Counted from the stretch's first letter, positions 7,427 to 15,025 are shown. The stretch is DNA of 27,813 nucleotides from an uncultured Bacteroidales bacterium (GCA_937884485.1 CALGCG010000093.1:1-27813); one strand, 5' to 3'. Program-made: numbers and translations. The notes: generated by a model from the letters alone, not told the origin.

Positions 7427-7816
7427 TTACATCGACAGGATTATAGGGGCGGCGGTGTTGGGTACGGCAGCGGTTGCGGTGTCGGCATGTGACTGCCGTT
7501 CGAGGATGGCAAGGACGCTGTCCTGTATGGGGCTGTAGAGCTCGGGGTGGGAGGAGTAGTAGTCGAAACTGTGTTCCACCTGCTCGCGGGTGATGTGGTG
7601 CGAGGCCAGGATTTCGTCGTAGGCGCGCAGCACGTCGGGCGTCATGGCATCATAGCGATATTGCGTCTCGACGGCGTAGAATCCTTCGAGGAGGTAGGCG
7701 TCGGCGAGGAATGCCACCATCTGGGGTGCGTCGAGGATGTCGGTCGGGCGTGTCTCGTGGCGGCAGGAGCAGCAGAGGAGGAGGGCTGCAAGGGTTGCGG
7801 TCAGTAATGTTTTCAT
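7427..7816 (-). CDS. DUF4296 lipoprotein
   Basis: A 129-residue predicted lipoprotein: a short basic start, a hydrophobic stretch and a lipobox-like LLCCSC with the acylated cysteine at about residue 18. The mature part matches the DUF4296 pattern of Bacteroidota: VAFLADAYLLEGF, then YDEILASHHITREQVEHSFD and YYSSHPELYSPIQDSVLAIL. The function of the family is unknown to me. The last 20 residues are Ala/Thr-rich. The gene is unusual in its 5' region: the U-tract of an intrinsic terminator-like hairpin ends three bases before its ATG, so it may depend on read-through from the upstream lipoprotein gene. No promoter of its own is visible. Confidence 0.8.
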   Translation of the reverse strand: MKTLLTATLAALLLCCSCRHETRPTDILDAPQMVAFLADAYLLEGFYAVETQYRYDAMTPDVLRAYDEILASHHITREQVEHSFDYYSSHPELYSPIQDSVLAILERQSHADTATAAVPNTAAPIILSM

Positions 7817-7819
7817 GAT

Positions 7820-7858
7820 AAAAAAAAGACAGGCCTGGCGTTATGGCGCAGGCCTGTC
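7820..7858 (-). terminator. Terminator-like hairpin between two lipoprotein genes
   Basis: A perfect 10-bp stem (gacaggcctg 7828-7837, caggcctgtc 7849-7858) with an 11-base loop is followed on the minus strand by eight T residues (7827-7820). It ends the upstream lipoprotein gene (stop at 7892). Its U-tract is separated from the DUF4296 start codon by only ATC. Confidence 0.85.
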
Positions 7859-7891
7859 ATGTTTTGTTTTACAATTCTGAAGCGGAAATGC

Positions 7892-8338
7892 TTATTTCTT
7901 CAGAGCGTTGGACAGGGCCTTGGCACCTTCTTTGATACCCTCGTTGGCGGCATCCTTGATGGCGGCGGTGGCTTTCTCCTTCACGCAGCTGTTGAACTCA
8001 GCTTCCATGGCGGCCTTGAACTCCTCGTTGTCCTGGTAGGCAGCGTAGCTCTGGCTGAGGATGCTCTTGATGCAAGATTCGACGCTGGCGGCGTCGGTCT
8101 TGTAGCAGTTGCATTTGGCACGGCCGGCCTCGGCGGCGGCGTCAAGCATGGCCTGGTGCTCGGCATCGGTCATGGCGACGGCCTCGACGGGCTGGGCAGC
8201 CTGCTGCTCGCAGCAAGCGGCTTCGGCGTTGGCGCTATCGCAGATGCTGTCGGTAGCCTCGGTGTTGTTGTTTCCGCAGGAAACGCTCATGGCGGCGACA
8301 AAGAGGGCGGCGCCAAAGAATGATAAAACTTTCTTCAT
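7892..8338 (-). CDS. Small cysteine-containing lipoprotein, unknown function
   Basis: 148 residues with a lipoprotein signal (MKKVLSFFGAALFVAAM then SVSC, Cys21), so probably anchored in the outer membrane. The mature part is acidic and Ala-rich, with an Asn-rich start (CGNNNTEATD). It has seven further cysteines: one in DSIC, a CC pair, the CNC pair in RAKCNCYKTD, one in VESCIKS and one in FNSCVKE. The C-terminal half is predicted amphipathic helix (AATAAIKDAANEGIKEGAKA type). I recognise no family. It has its own promoter (8392-8425) and is followed by a strong hairpin terminator before DUF4296. The even number of non-lipid cysteines would need disulphides or a metal in the periplasm; this is speculation. 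Confidence 0.75.
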   Translation of the reverse strand: MKKVLSFFGAALFVAAMSVSCGNNNTEATDSICDSANAEAACCEQQAAQPVEAVAMTDAEHQAMLDAAAEAGRAKCNCYKTDAASVESCIKSILSQSYAAYQDNEEFKAAMEAEFNSCVKEKATAAIKDAANEGIKEGAKALSNALKK

Positions 8339-8391
8339 TTTTGTTTGATTTTTAATTTGTTATACAATTATTTCTTAGTTATTTCGAGATG

Positions 8392-8425
8392 CAAAAGTAC
8401 AACATTTTTCTCATAGGAGTGCAAA
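8392..8425 (-). promoter_or_regulatory. Promoter of the cysteine-containing lipoprotein gene
   Basis: On the minus strand, TTTG (8422-8425), 22 bases, then TACTTTTG (8392-8399) followed by CA. The spacer is slightly longer than in the other promoters here. The start codon is 53 bases downstream. Confidence 0.65.
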
Positions 8426-8471
8426 ATGAATTCTTAAATAATGTTATAATAGGGGATAAGGCAAAAAAAAG

Positions 8472-8546
8472 TGGGAGTAACAGGAATCGAACCAGTGACC
8501 TCCTGCTTGTAAGGCAGGCGCTCTGAACCAGCTGAGCTATACTCCC
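8472..8546 (-). tRNA. tRNA-Val (UAC)
   Basis: On the minus strand the acceptor stem is GGGAGTA/TACTCCC with discriminator A. The D arm is GCTC...GAGC, and the anticodon stem is CCTGC/GCAGG with loop CTTACAA (anticodon TAC). The T loop is TTCGATT. Length 75, no encoded CCA, followed by eight T residues. The T stem ACTGG/CCTGT has a central U-U mismatch, which is unusual; the other pairs are intact. Confidence 0.92.
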
Positions 8547-8579
8547 ATAGGCACTATGTCGCTTGTGCTTTTGCGGGTG

Positions 8580-8610
8580 CAAAATTACGAACTTTTTCCG
8601 ACATGGCAAA
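8580..8610 (-). promoter_or_regulatory. Promoter of tRNA-Val
   Basis: On the minus strand, TTTG (8607-8610), 19 bases, then TAATTTTG (8580-8587). It begins seven bases after the stop codon of the ABC exporter gene. The core is nearly identical to the tRNA-Cys promoter. Confidence 0.85.
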
Positions 8611-8616
8611 ATAAAT

Positions 8617-10431
8617 TTATTTGAAAGACTGCATGTCGACCAGTTTTTTATAGAGTCCGTCATGTGCAAGGAGTTCATCGTGAGAGCCTTGCTCGACGAT
8701 GCGGCCGTGGTCGAGCACGACGATTGTGTGTGCGTGGCGGATGGTGGCGAGGCGGTGTGCGATGACGATGGAGGTGCGTCCTTGCATCAAAGCGTCGAGA
8801 CCGGCCTGCACGGCGTGTTCCGACTCGGAGTCGAGGGCCGAAGTTGCTTCGTCGAGGATGAGCACGGGGGTGTCGCGCAGCACGGCCCGAGCGATGCTCA
8901 GTCGCTGTCGTTGGCCACCGGAGAGGTTGAGGCCGCGGTCGCCGATGGGGGTGTCGTAGCCCTGCGGCAGGAGGTCGATGAATTCGTCGGCATGTGCCAC
9001 GTGTGCGGCGGCCTTGATGTCGTCGAGGGTGTAGCCTTCGGCGCCGAAGGCTATGTTGTTGGCCACGGTGTCGTTGAAGAGGATGCAGTTCTGCGACACG
9101 AGTCCGAACTGTCGGCGGAGGGAGTTGATGTTGAGGTCGCGGATGGGATGGCCGTCGAAGAGGATGTCGCCGGAGGAGCAGTCGTAGAAACGCGGCAGGA
9201 GGTCCACGAGGGTGGTCTTGCCGGCTCCGGAAGGTCCGACGATGGCTACGGTATGGCCTTTGGGGATGGTGAGGGTTATGTGGCTCAGCACGTTCTCGCC
9301 GGCGTTGTAGCCGAAGTTCACGTCGCGGAATTCTATCTTGTCATGGAAGCCTTGCAAGACGGTGGCATTGGGTTTTTCGACGATGACCTCGTCGGCGTCG
9401 AGGATTTCGAGGAAGCGCTCGGCCGAGGCGGTCCCTTTCTGGAGGGTGTTGTAGGAACGGACAATGGTCTGGATGGGAGGGATGATGCGGGCGAAGATGA
9501 TGACGAAAAAGATGAACACAGAAGGCTGTATGGAGCCGTCGATGACCTGCCATCCGCCGATGACGAGGATGATGACCAGCGCCAGGGTGCCGAGGATTTC
9601 GGACAGTGGTGATGAGAGTTCGCGGCTGAGGGCGACTTTGACCATGGTGTGCGTGTAGGTGTCGTTGGCATCGTCGAAGATGTGCTGGCGGTCGTCCTCG
9701 CGTCCGAAGGCTTTGATGGCGCGCAGGGATGCCAGCGACTCCTCGAGTATGGCGACAAGGCGTCCCAACTGGTTCTGCCCGCGCTGCGAGGTGCGCTTGA
9801 GGCGGCCGCCGATTTTGGCGATGAGCCATACCCCCAATGGCAGTACCAGCAAGAAGAGTACGAAGAGGCGCCACGATACAAAGAAGAGGATGCCGGAGAA
9901 GACAATGATGTTCAGAGGCTCCTTGACGAGCGACTGCAGCACGCCCACGCACCACTGCATATCGGCGATGTCGCTGCTCATGCGGCTCATGAGGTCGCCG
10001 CGGCGTTTGCTGTTGAAGAAGGCCACGGGGAGGATGGTTACCTTGTGGTAGATGTCGTTGCGCAGGCGCTCGATGAGGCCATAGCGAATGTAGCCCAGGA
10101 AGAACTGTGCCATGAAGCGGAAGAAGTTGCTCAGCAGCGAACAGGAGAGGTAGCCGCCGGCCACGATGAGGAGACATTTCCAGGTGCCGAGGGAGGCCTT
10201 GTACTGATAGAGGTGCCAGAAGGCCCAGTCGACCAGTTGCTTCTGGTTGAAGGCCAGCTCGGGCTCGGTGTCGCTCACGCCGTTGAGACCGAACATCAGC
10301 TCCACGAAGGGGATGATGAGCACGTAGGACCCCAGGTTGAAGAGGATGTGCAGCAGATTGAAGAAGATGTTCATCGTGATCTGCACGGGGAAATATTTGA
10401 GGTAGGCCATAATGCGGCGCATGGACTTCAT
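8617..10431 (-). CDS. MsbA-like ABC exporter, fused membrane and ATPase domains
   Basis: A 604-residue half-transporter of the type I ABC exporter family, which works as a homodimer in the inner membrane. The N-terminal half carries about six hydrophobic segments (for example NIFFNLLHILFNLGSYVLI and LGTLALVIILVIGGW). The nucleotide-binding domain has Walker A GPSGAGKTT (about 398), Q loop LVSQNCILF, signature LSGGQRQR (about 501), Walker B VLILDEATSALD and the switch histidine in IVIAHRLATI. Closest role by architecture is MsbA, the lipid A-core flippase, but multidrug or peptide export cannot be excluded. The start is ATG 10431, which overlaps the stop of the preceding porE-like gene as ATGA, implying translational coupling. 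A long upstream open frame is in the body of that gene and is rejected. It is the last gene of the suf-porE-like operon, with no terminator before tRNA-Val. Confidence 0.92.
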   Translation of the reverse strand: MKSMRRIMAYLKYFPVQITMNIFFNLLHILFNLGSYVLIIPFVELMFGLNGVSDTEPELAFNQKQLVDWAFWHLYQYKASLGTWKCLLIVAGGYLSCSLLSNFFRFMAQFFLGYIRYGLIERLRNDIYHKVTILPVAFFNSKRRGDLMSRMSSDIADMQWCVGVLQSLVKEPLNIIVFSGILFFVSWRLFVLFLLVLPLGVWLIAKIGGRLKRTSQRGQNQLGRLVAILEESLASLRAIKAFGREDDRQHIFDDANDTYTHTMVKVALSRELSSPLSEILGTLALVIILVIGGWQVIDGSIQPSVFIFFVIIFARIIPPIQTIVRSYNTLQKGTASAERFLEILDADEVIVEKPNATVLQGFHDKIEFRDVNFGYNAGENVLSHITLTIPKGHTVAIVGPSGAGKTTLVDLLPRFYDCSSGDILFDGHPIRDLNINSLRRQFGLVSQNCILFNDTVANNIAFGAEGYTLDDIKAAAHVAHADEFIDLLPQGYDTPIGDRGLNLSGGQRQRLSIARAVLRDTPVLILDEATSALDSESEHAVQAGLDALMQGRTSIVIAHRLATIRHAHTIVVLDHGRIVEQGSHDELLAHDGLYKKLVDMQSFK

Positions 10432-12197
10432 AGCAGGCGTATTTGGCGTTTGACATATTGTGTGCCGCCGCGGCATTCGAGTCGGTCGGCACGCAGTTTC
10501 TTTTTGTTGCGCAGGTAGTCGCAGACGGCTTTGGCCTCGGGCATGGTGGGGCATTCCACGGCGACGTGCACCTGCGGATGGTTGATGAGCCATTCGGCCC
10601 AGGCGTCGAGGAGCAACTCGTCGTGTTCAGAGAGGCGACTGCCGGGGAGGAACTTCAAATTGAGGGTCGATGTGCTGTCGAGGAGGGTGACCGTGGCGCC
10701 CTCGCGCCAGGTCTTGCCCGAGGCGCAAAGGATGACCGGCATCAGCCCCTCCTCGGCAAAGGTGAAGGTCCGAGGACGGCTATTGGAAAGCATGAGGGTC
10801 TTGCGGTCGGTCTTCTTCCGGCCGAAGTATTCGACCTGCAGGTGGCAGCAACGCATGGGTTCGGGCCGTGCGGCGGGATAGAGGTCGAAAATTAGTATGT
10901 CGCGGCTACGCGAGGAGCTGAGGCGTCCGGGGAAGTAGGCCTGTTGGCCATCAGTGGTGACGCCGAAGGAGAGCTCGTCGTCCTCGGTGTTGATGGGCAG
11001 GCCGAGGTTGGTGGGCTGGGCGTTTCCGTCATCGAGGTCGATGAAGTAGACGTCGTAGCCGCCGAAGCCCTGCCAGCCGTCGGAGACGAAGTAGAGTGTG
11101 TGGCCGTCGGCGTGGATGAAGGGGAACTTCTCGTTGCCTGTGGTGTTGACTCGAGAGCCGAGGTTCTCGGGGCGGCTCCAGTCGCCGTTCTTCAGCCGGT
11201 GGCAACGCCAGATGTCGGTGCCGCCCTGGCCGCCCTTGCGGTTGGAGGCGAAGTAGAGCCACTGTCCGTCGGCGCTCACCGAGGGCTGTGACTCCCAGGT
11301 GCGCTCGCCGTTGATGTTGCTATTCAGCCTCTCTACATCCCATCGGCCTTCGTGCAGCCTGCCTTCGTAGAGGTCACTGTTGGCATAGGCGCCGTTGTTG
11401 GTGATGCGCGAGAAGAAGATGCTGTGTCCGTCGGCCGTGAGGCTGACGCTACCCTCTGGGGCTCCTTGGTTGAAAGGAGCTGGCAGCTCCTTGGCAGCCA
11501 TAAAGACACTGTCGTTCCACTGGCTGCAGAAGAGGGCCCAGCGCGGCTGCTCAAGGTCGTTGATGGTGAACGAGGTGGGGTCTTTCTTCTGCGGGACCTG
11601 GCGCAGAAAATAGCATTGTTGCCCGTCGGGGGTGATGTAGGGTAGGTTCTCGTCGCGTTTGGAGCAGACTCCCCGCAGGGGTTTGGGGTCGAAAGGAGCC
11701 ATATTTAGTACGGCATCGGCAAGGAAGCGCGACCAATGGAGGTAGGCCGAAGCCTCTTCGTAGACAGCAGTCTGAGCCTTGTCGTCGCAGTGGTTGGCAA
11801 GTCGGAAGTATGTTTCCAATTCTGCGGTGGCCTCCTCGTAGCGCTCGTCGGTGTAGAGGATCATGCCCATGTAGTAGTGTGCCAAGGCATTGGGGTAGTT
11901 GGGGCAGAGTTCGAGGCACTTGGTAAAATACTTGCGTATGCCTGTGGCGTTGAATCCGTTGCGTACGGAAGCCATTCCCAGCCAAAACTGGGGTTCGGCA
12001 GCCTTTGGGTTGCGCTTTGCCACACGTCGCAGTTGCTGGGTAGCTTCGCGCAGGTGTCCCTGTTCCATCTCAGCCAGAGCGCTGCGCAGGGCAGCCTCGT
12101 CGCCGCTCTTCACCTTGACGCCGCATTGGGCCTGGAGCGTGGAGAGCGGAGCGTGGAGAGCGGAGCACAGCAGGAGGAAAACGAGGACCCTTTTCAC
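10428..12197 (-). CDS. PorE-like TPR / PD40 propeller / OmpA-like envelope protein
   Basis: 589 residues with a signal peptide (to about LQAQ). Then come TPR-like helices (about 30-150), then five WD40-like PD40 blades: ENLPYITPDGQQCYFL, EGSVSLTADGHSIFFS, QPSVSADGQWLYFASNRKGG, FPFIHADGHTLYFVSDG and LSFGVTTDGQQAYFPGR. The C-terminus (about 505-589) is an OmpA-like fold: LSEHDELLLDAWAEWLINHP, then AKAVCDYLRNKKKLRADRLE and a glycine. The usual GHTD-type peptidoglycan-binding motif is not visible, so binding may be lost. The order TPR-propeller-OmpA matches T9SS component PorE, consistent with the T9SS cargo at 22446-25397, but the identity is inference. The start is GTG, four bases after the sufD stop. 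Its stop overlaps the ABC exporter start. Confidence 0.78.
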   Translation of the reverse strand: MKRVLVFLLLCSALHAPLSTLQAQCGVKVKSGDEAALRSALAEMEQGHLREATQQLRRVAKRNPKAAEPQFWLGMASVRNGFNATGIRKYFTKCLELCPNYPNALAHYYMGMILYTDERYEEATAELETYFRLANHCDDKAQTAVYEEASAYLHWSRFLADAVLNMAPFDPKPLRGVCSKRDENLPYITPDGQQCYFLRQVPQKKDPTSFTINDLEQPRWALFCSQWNDSVFMAAKELPAPFNQGAPEGSVSLTADGHSIFFSRITNNGAYANSDLYEGRLHEGRWDVERLNSNINGERTWESQPSVSADGQWLYFASNRKGGQGGTDIWRCHRLKNGDWSRPENLGSRVNTTGNEKFPFIHADGHTLYFVSDGWQGFGGYDVYFIDLDDGNAQPTNLGLPINTEDDELSFGVTTDGQQAYFPGRLSSSRSRDILIFDLYPAARPEPMRCCHLQVEYFGRKKTDRKTLMLSNSRPRTFTFAEEGLMPVILCASGKTWREGATVTLLDSTSTLNLKFLPGSRLSEHDELLLDAWAEWLINHPQVHVAVECPTMPEAKAVCDYLRNKKKLRADRLECRGGTQYVKRQIRLL

Positions 12198-12201
12198 TCC
12201 A

Positions 12202-13128
12202 TTACAGTTTGCTTGGGTCTATGTCGAAATGTGCGTCGGGGCCGTTGCAGGGGTTCTTGCAGGCAATGGCGCAGTCGGCGCATGAGGTGAGTTCGCCGTG
12301 GAGGCGTTTCTTCACCATGTCGCCCACGGTGTCGCGCAGGCGTTCGATGCCGATGCCGCGGATCACCTCGTCGCAGAAGGCATAGCTGAGCATGGTCATG
12401 GCCGTGCGGTAGCTGATGCCGCGGGTCTGCAGGTAGAAAAGAGCCTGCTCGTCGAGTTGGCCGATGGTGGAACCGTGGGAGCACTTGACGTCGTCGTTGT
12501 ATATCTCAAGGAAGGGGCGGGTGTCCACGTGGGCCTTGTCGGTGAGGAGGATGTTGCGATTGGTCTGATAGGCCTCGGTCTTTATGGCCCCATCTTGTAC
12601 GAGGACGTGTCCATTGAAGCGGGCACGGGCAGCATCGTCAATGATGCCCTTGTAGAGGGTGTGGCTTGTGCAGTGGGGTTTGGCGTGTTCGACGAAGATG
12701 TAGTTGTCGCACTGCTGCTCGCGGTCCATCAGGTAGAGGCCGTCGGCCGTCAGCTTGCAGCCTTCGCCCTGCATGCGGACAATGACGTTGTTCCTCACAT
12801 GGCTGCCGCCGAGGGTGACGGTGCACATGCGCAGGCGGGCGTCGCGCTGGAGGACGATACGAGTCTCGGTGAGGGCCTCGGCGGGGGTGTGGAAGTCCTG
12901 CAGGCGGTAGAGCTCGAGGCTTGCGCCCTCTTCGATGTCAATCTGCAGCAGTTCTGTTGGAGGGCAGCAGAGCGCCTTGCCGTCCATCTGTTCTACGAGC
13001 CAGGGATTGTCGGTGACCACCACGCGCAACTCCATGCCGCGCGGCACGGGCAGCAACTGCGGGTCGGTGTCGGGTGGCAGCTGCCAGCTGTCGCCCCATA
13101 TATCGGGAAGTTGGTCTTTTCTAATCAT
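12202..13128 (-). CDS. sufD: Fe-S cluster assembly protein SufD, short form with Cys tail
   Basis: Scaffold subunit that, with SufB and the SufC ATPase, assembles Fe-S clusters in the cytoplasm. The beta-helix core and the diagnostic block DDVKCSHGSTIGQLDEQALFYLQTRGI are present, including the histidine of KCSHG that corresponds to the functional His of E. coli SufD. At 308 residues it is well short of the usual ~430-450, the N-terminal helical region being reduced. After the family's C-terminal helices it carries Cys283, Cys286, Cys290 and Cys294 (CADCAIACKNPC), a CX2CX3CX3C arrangement, and a 14-residue tail. It follows sufC with a 30-base gap and precedes the porE-like gene by four bases. 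No sufB or sufS is present in the window. Confidence 0.9.
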   Translation of the reverse strand: MIRKDQLPDIWGDSWQLPPDTDPQLLPVPRGMELRVVVTDNPWLVEQMDGKALCCPPTELLQIDIEEGASLELYRLQDFHTPAEALTETRIVLQRDARLRMCTVTLGGSHVRNNVIVRMQGEGCKLTADGLYLMDREQQCDNYIFVEHAKPHCTSHTLYKGIIDDAARARFNGHVLVQDGAIKTEAYQTNRNILLTDKAHVDTRPFLEIYNDDVKCSHGSTIGQLDEQALFYLQTRGISYRTAMTMLSYAFCDEVIRGIGIERLRDTVGDMVKKRLHGELTSCADCAIACKNPCNGPDAHFDIDPSKL

Positions 13129-13158
13129 AACTTAACACTTAACGCTAAACACTAACCG

Positions 13159-13917
13159 CTATTCCCCCAGTTCCTTCTTGATCCAGTCGTAGCCTTTCTT
13201 CTCCAGCTCCAGGGCCAGCTCCTTGGGGCCTGTCTTGACGATGCGGCCTTCATAGAGCACATGCACAAAGTCGGGCACGATAAAGTCCAGCAAGCGTTGG
13301 TAGTGGGTGATGACGACGGTGGCATTGTCCTTGGAGCGCAGTTGGTTGACACCACCTGCCACTATGCGGAGTGCATCAATGTCGAGTCCGGAGTCGGTCT
13401 CGTCGAGGAAGGAGAGGGTAGGGTTGAGCATTGCCATCTGGAAGATTTCGTTTTTCTTCTTCTCGCCGCCGCTAAAGCCTTCGTTCACCGAGCGGTTGGC
13501 CAGGTTGGTGGTCATTTCAACCACTTTCTTCTTCTCCTCCATCAGACGCAGGAATTCGGCACCGCCAAGGGGGTCGAGACCATGGTATTTACGCTGTTCG
13601 TTGACGGCTGTGCGCATGAAGTTTGTGATGCTCACGCCTGGGATTTCCACGGGATATTGGAATCCGAGGAAAAGTCCTTCGGCTGCGCGCACATCAACGG
13701 GCATGTCGAGGATGTTCTTGTCTTTAAAGATCACTTCACCCTGAGTGACGGTATATTTGGGGTTGCCGGCTACGACACCGGCCAAGGTGCTCTTGCCGTT
13801 GCCGTTGGGTCCCATGATGGCGTGAACCTCGCCGCGGTTGATTTCGAGGTTGACACCTTTCAGTATCTCGCGGTCGCCAATTGAAGCGTGCAAATTGCGA
13901 ATCGATAGCAGTGACAT
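13159..13917 (-). CDS. sufC: Fe-S cluster assembly ATPase SufC
   Basis: 252-residue ABC-type ATPase of the SUF machinery, of normal length. Walker A is GPNGNGKST (36-44). The SufC-specific signature region reads FSGGEKKKNEIFQMAMLNP, directly followed by Walker B and the D loop in LSFLDETDSGLDIDAL. The switch histidine is in VVITHYQRLLD. It has no membrane domain and drives conformational change of SufB/SufD by ATP hydrolysis. It is the first gene of the leftward operon sufC-sufD-porE-like-exporter. A possible -7 element is at 13979-13986, leaving a leader of about 55 bases. Confidence 0.95.
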   Translation of the reverse strand: MSLLSIRNLHASIGDREILKGVNLEINRGEVHAIMGPNGNGKSTLAGVVAGNPKYTVTQGEVIFKDKNILDMPVDVRAAEGLFLGFQYPVEIPGVSITNFMRTAVNEQRKYHGLDPLGGAEFLRLMEEKKKVVEMTTNLANRSVNEGFSGGEKKKNEIFQMAMLNPTLSFLDETDSGLDIDALRIVAGGVNQLRSKDNATVVITHYQRLLDFIVPDFVHVLYEGRIVKTGPKELALELEKKGYDWIKKELGE

Positions 13918-13978
13918 ATTTCTTTAAATATTTGATTTCTATAGTAATAAAAATATACTCACGGCATAAGCCAAAAAG

Positions 13979-13986
13979 CAAATATA
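13979..13986 (-). promoter_or_regulatory. Probable -7 element for the sufC operon
   Basis: On the minus strand, TATATTTG fits TAnnTTTG and is placed 62 bases before the sufC ATG. No clear TTTG is seen 19-22 bases upstream, so the -33 box is weak or absent. Confidence 0.5.
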
Positions 13987-14086
13987 CGTAAAAAAAATGA
14001 AATTGAGAAAAATTTGTGGAAGCTTGGAAGAAAAGATGTTATTTGGAACGTATCGTGTCCTTGAAAAGATGAGCGAAGTATAATTT

Positions 14087-14118
14087 TTTGGCTGTGTCGT
14101 GAAAAAGTTGTAATTTTG
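14087..14118 (+). promoter_or_regulatory. Promoter of the SAM hydroxide adenosyltransferase gene
   Basis: TTTG (14087-14090), 20 bases, TAATTTTG (14111-14118) followed by CA. The start codon follows 14 bases later. It is divergent from the sufC promoter about 100 bases away; the AT-rich DNA between them holds no gene. Confidence 0.8.
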
Positions 14119-14132
14119 CAGCCGGAAAAAAT

Positions 14133-14930
14133 ATGAAAGCACCTATAGTGACATTGACCACAGACTGGGGGACCCAGGGCTTCTTCGCCGGTATGGTGAA
14201 GGGAGTGTTGATGAGTATGGTGGAGGGCGTACAGGTGGTGGATATCACGCATAGTGTGGAGCCTTTCAGCGTGAGGGAAGCCACTTTTGTGGTTCGTTAT
14301 GCCTGCAAGGGTTTCCCTGCCGGGACGGTGCATATTGTCGATGTGGCGTCGACACAGACGGAGGAGCGCCCATTTGTGGTTGTGAAAGCCCGTGGGCAGT
14401 ACTATATCTGCTGCGACAATGGCCTGCCATCCATGGCATTGGGTGACGAGATTGAGGATGTGTGCCGCATACCGGTGCAGGAGAACGGTGTGTATAATTT
14501 TGCTGCCTATACTCTTTTCGCCCGGGTGGCGGCGATGTTGATTGGCGGCGCCACGCTGGGAGATATCGGCCCTCGCCACGAGGGTTTGCTGCGACGCCCC
14601 GCTGTTGGATGGCTGCCGCAGGAAGATGGCGGGTATCGTATTTATATCGACTATATTGACAGTTATGGCAATGCCTATCTTGGTATGACATACAAAGAAT
14701 TTGAGGAATTGCGTCAGGGACGACGGTTTGTTATCACGGTACGCGACCAGGAGGTCGACGAAGTGATGGCGTCGTACTATCAGCAGCACCGCACACAAGA
14801 CCCTCGGCGCAAATTGCGCCTGACGGTTTCGGCTACGGGAGTGTTGGAACTGGCTGTCAAAGAAAGCTCGTTCACCCAGCTGATGGGGCTTAGGGCTACC
14901 GATTCTGTTCTGTTGAGGTTCAGAGGGTAG
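14133..14930 (+). CDS. SAM hydroxide adenosyltransferase (DUF62 family)
   Basis: A 265-residue member of the SAM_adeno_trans (DUF62) family, relatives of fluorinase and chlorinase that split S-adenosylmethionine into adenosine and methionine using hydroxide. The N-terminal family block is present as IVTLTTDWGTQGFF...VDITHSVEPF, and the second block as VHIVDVAS...RPFVVVKARGQYYICCDNGLPS. The C-terminal barrel starts near GYRIYIDYIDSYGNAYLGM. The position after TTDWGTQ that I expect to be aspartate in many relatives is glycine here, which may or may not matter. It is a single-gene unit with its own promoter and a strong terminator. Its physiological role is not established from the neighbours. 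Confidence 0.88.
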   Translation: MKAPIVTLTTDWGTQGFFAGMVKGVLMSMVEGVQVVDITHSVEPFSVREATFVVRYACKGFPAGTVHIVDVASTQTEERPFVVVKARGQYYICCDNGLPSMALGDEIEDVCRIPVQENGVYNFAAYTLFARVAAMLIGGATLGDIGPRHEGLLRRPAVGWLPQEDGGYRIYIDYIDSYGNAYLGMTYKEFEELRQGRRFVITVRDQEVDEVMASYYQQHRTQDPRRKLRLTVSATGVLELAVKESSFTQLMGLRATDSVLLRFRG

Positions 14931-14943
14931 GAGCCAGTTTAAT

Positions 14944-14981
14944 AAAAAAAACGCCTGGTTGGGCTCCAACCAGGCGTTTTT
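14944..14981. terminator. Bidirectional terminator between the SAM adenosyltransferase and DUF3078 genes
   Basis: A perfect 12-bp stem (14951-14962 with 14966-14977, acgcctggttgg/ccaaccaggcgt) and a 3-base loop gct, flanked by an A-tract and a T-tract. It serves both convergent genes. Confidence 0.92.
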
Positions 14982-15025
14982 CTATGTTTTTGTAAGATGG
15001 TTCTGTAAATCAGTTTGATGCGCGT

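Noticed and set aside
10432..10593. 54-residue extension of the ABC exporter
   Set aside because: It lies inside the porE-like coding region in another frame and is Arg/Pro-rich; the ATGA-coupled ATG at 10431 is better.
13959..14969. 336-codon frame antisense to the SAM hydroxide adenosyltransferase
   Set aside because: It spans two divergent promoters and the terminator, while the opposite strand has a clear protein family.
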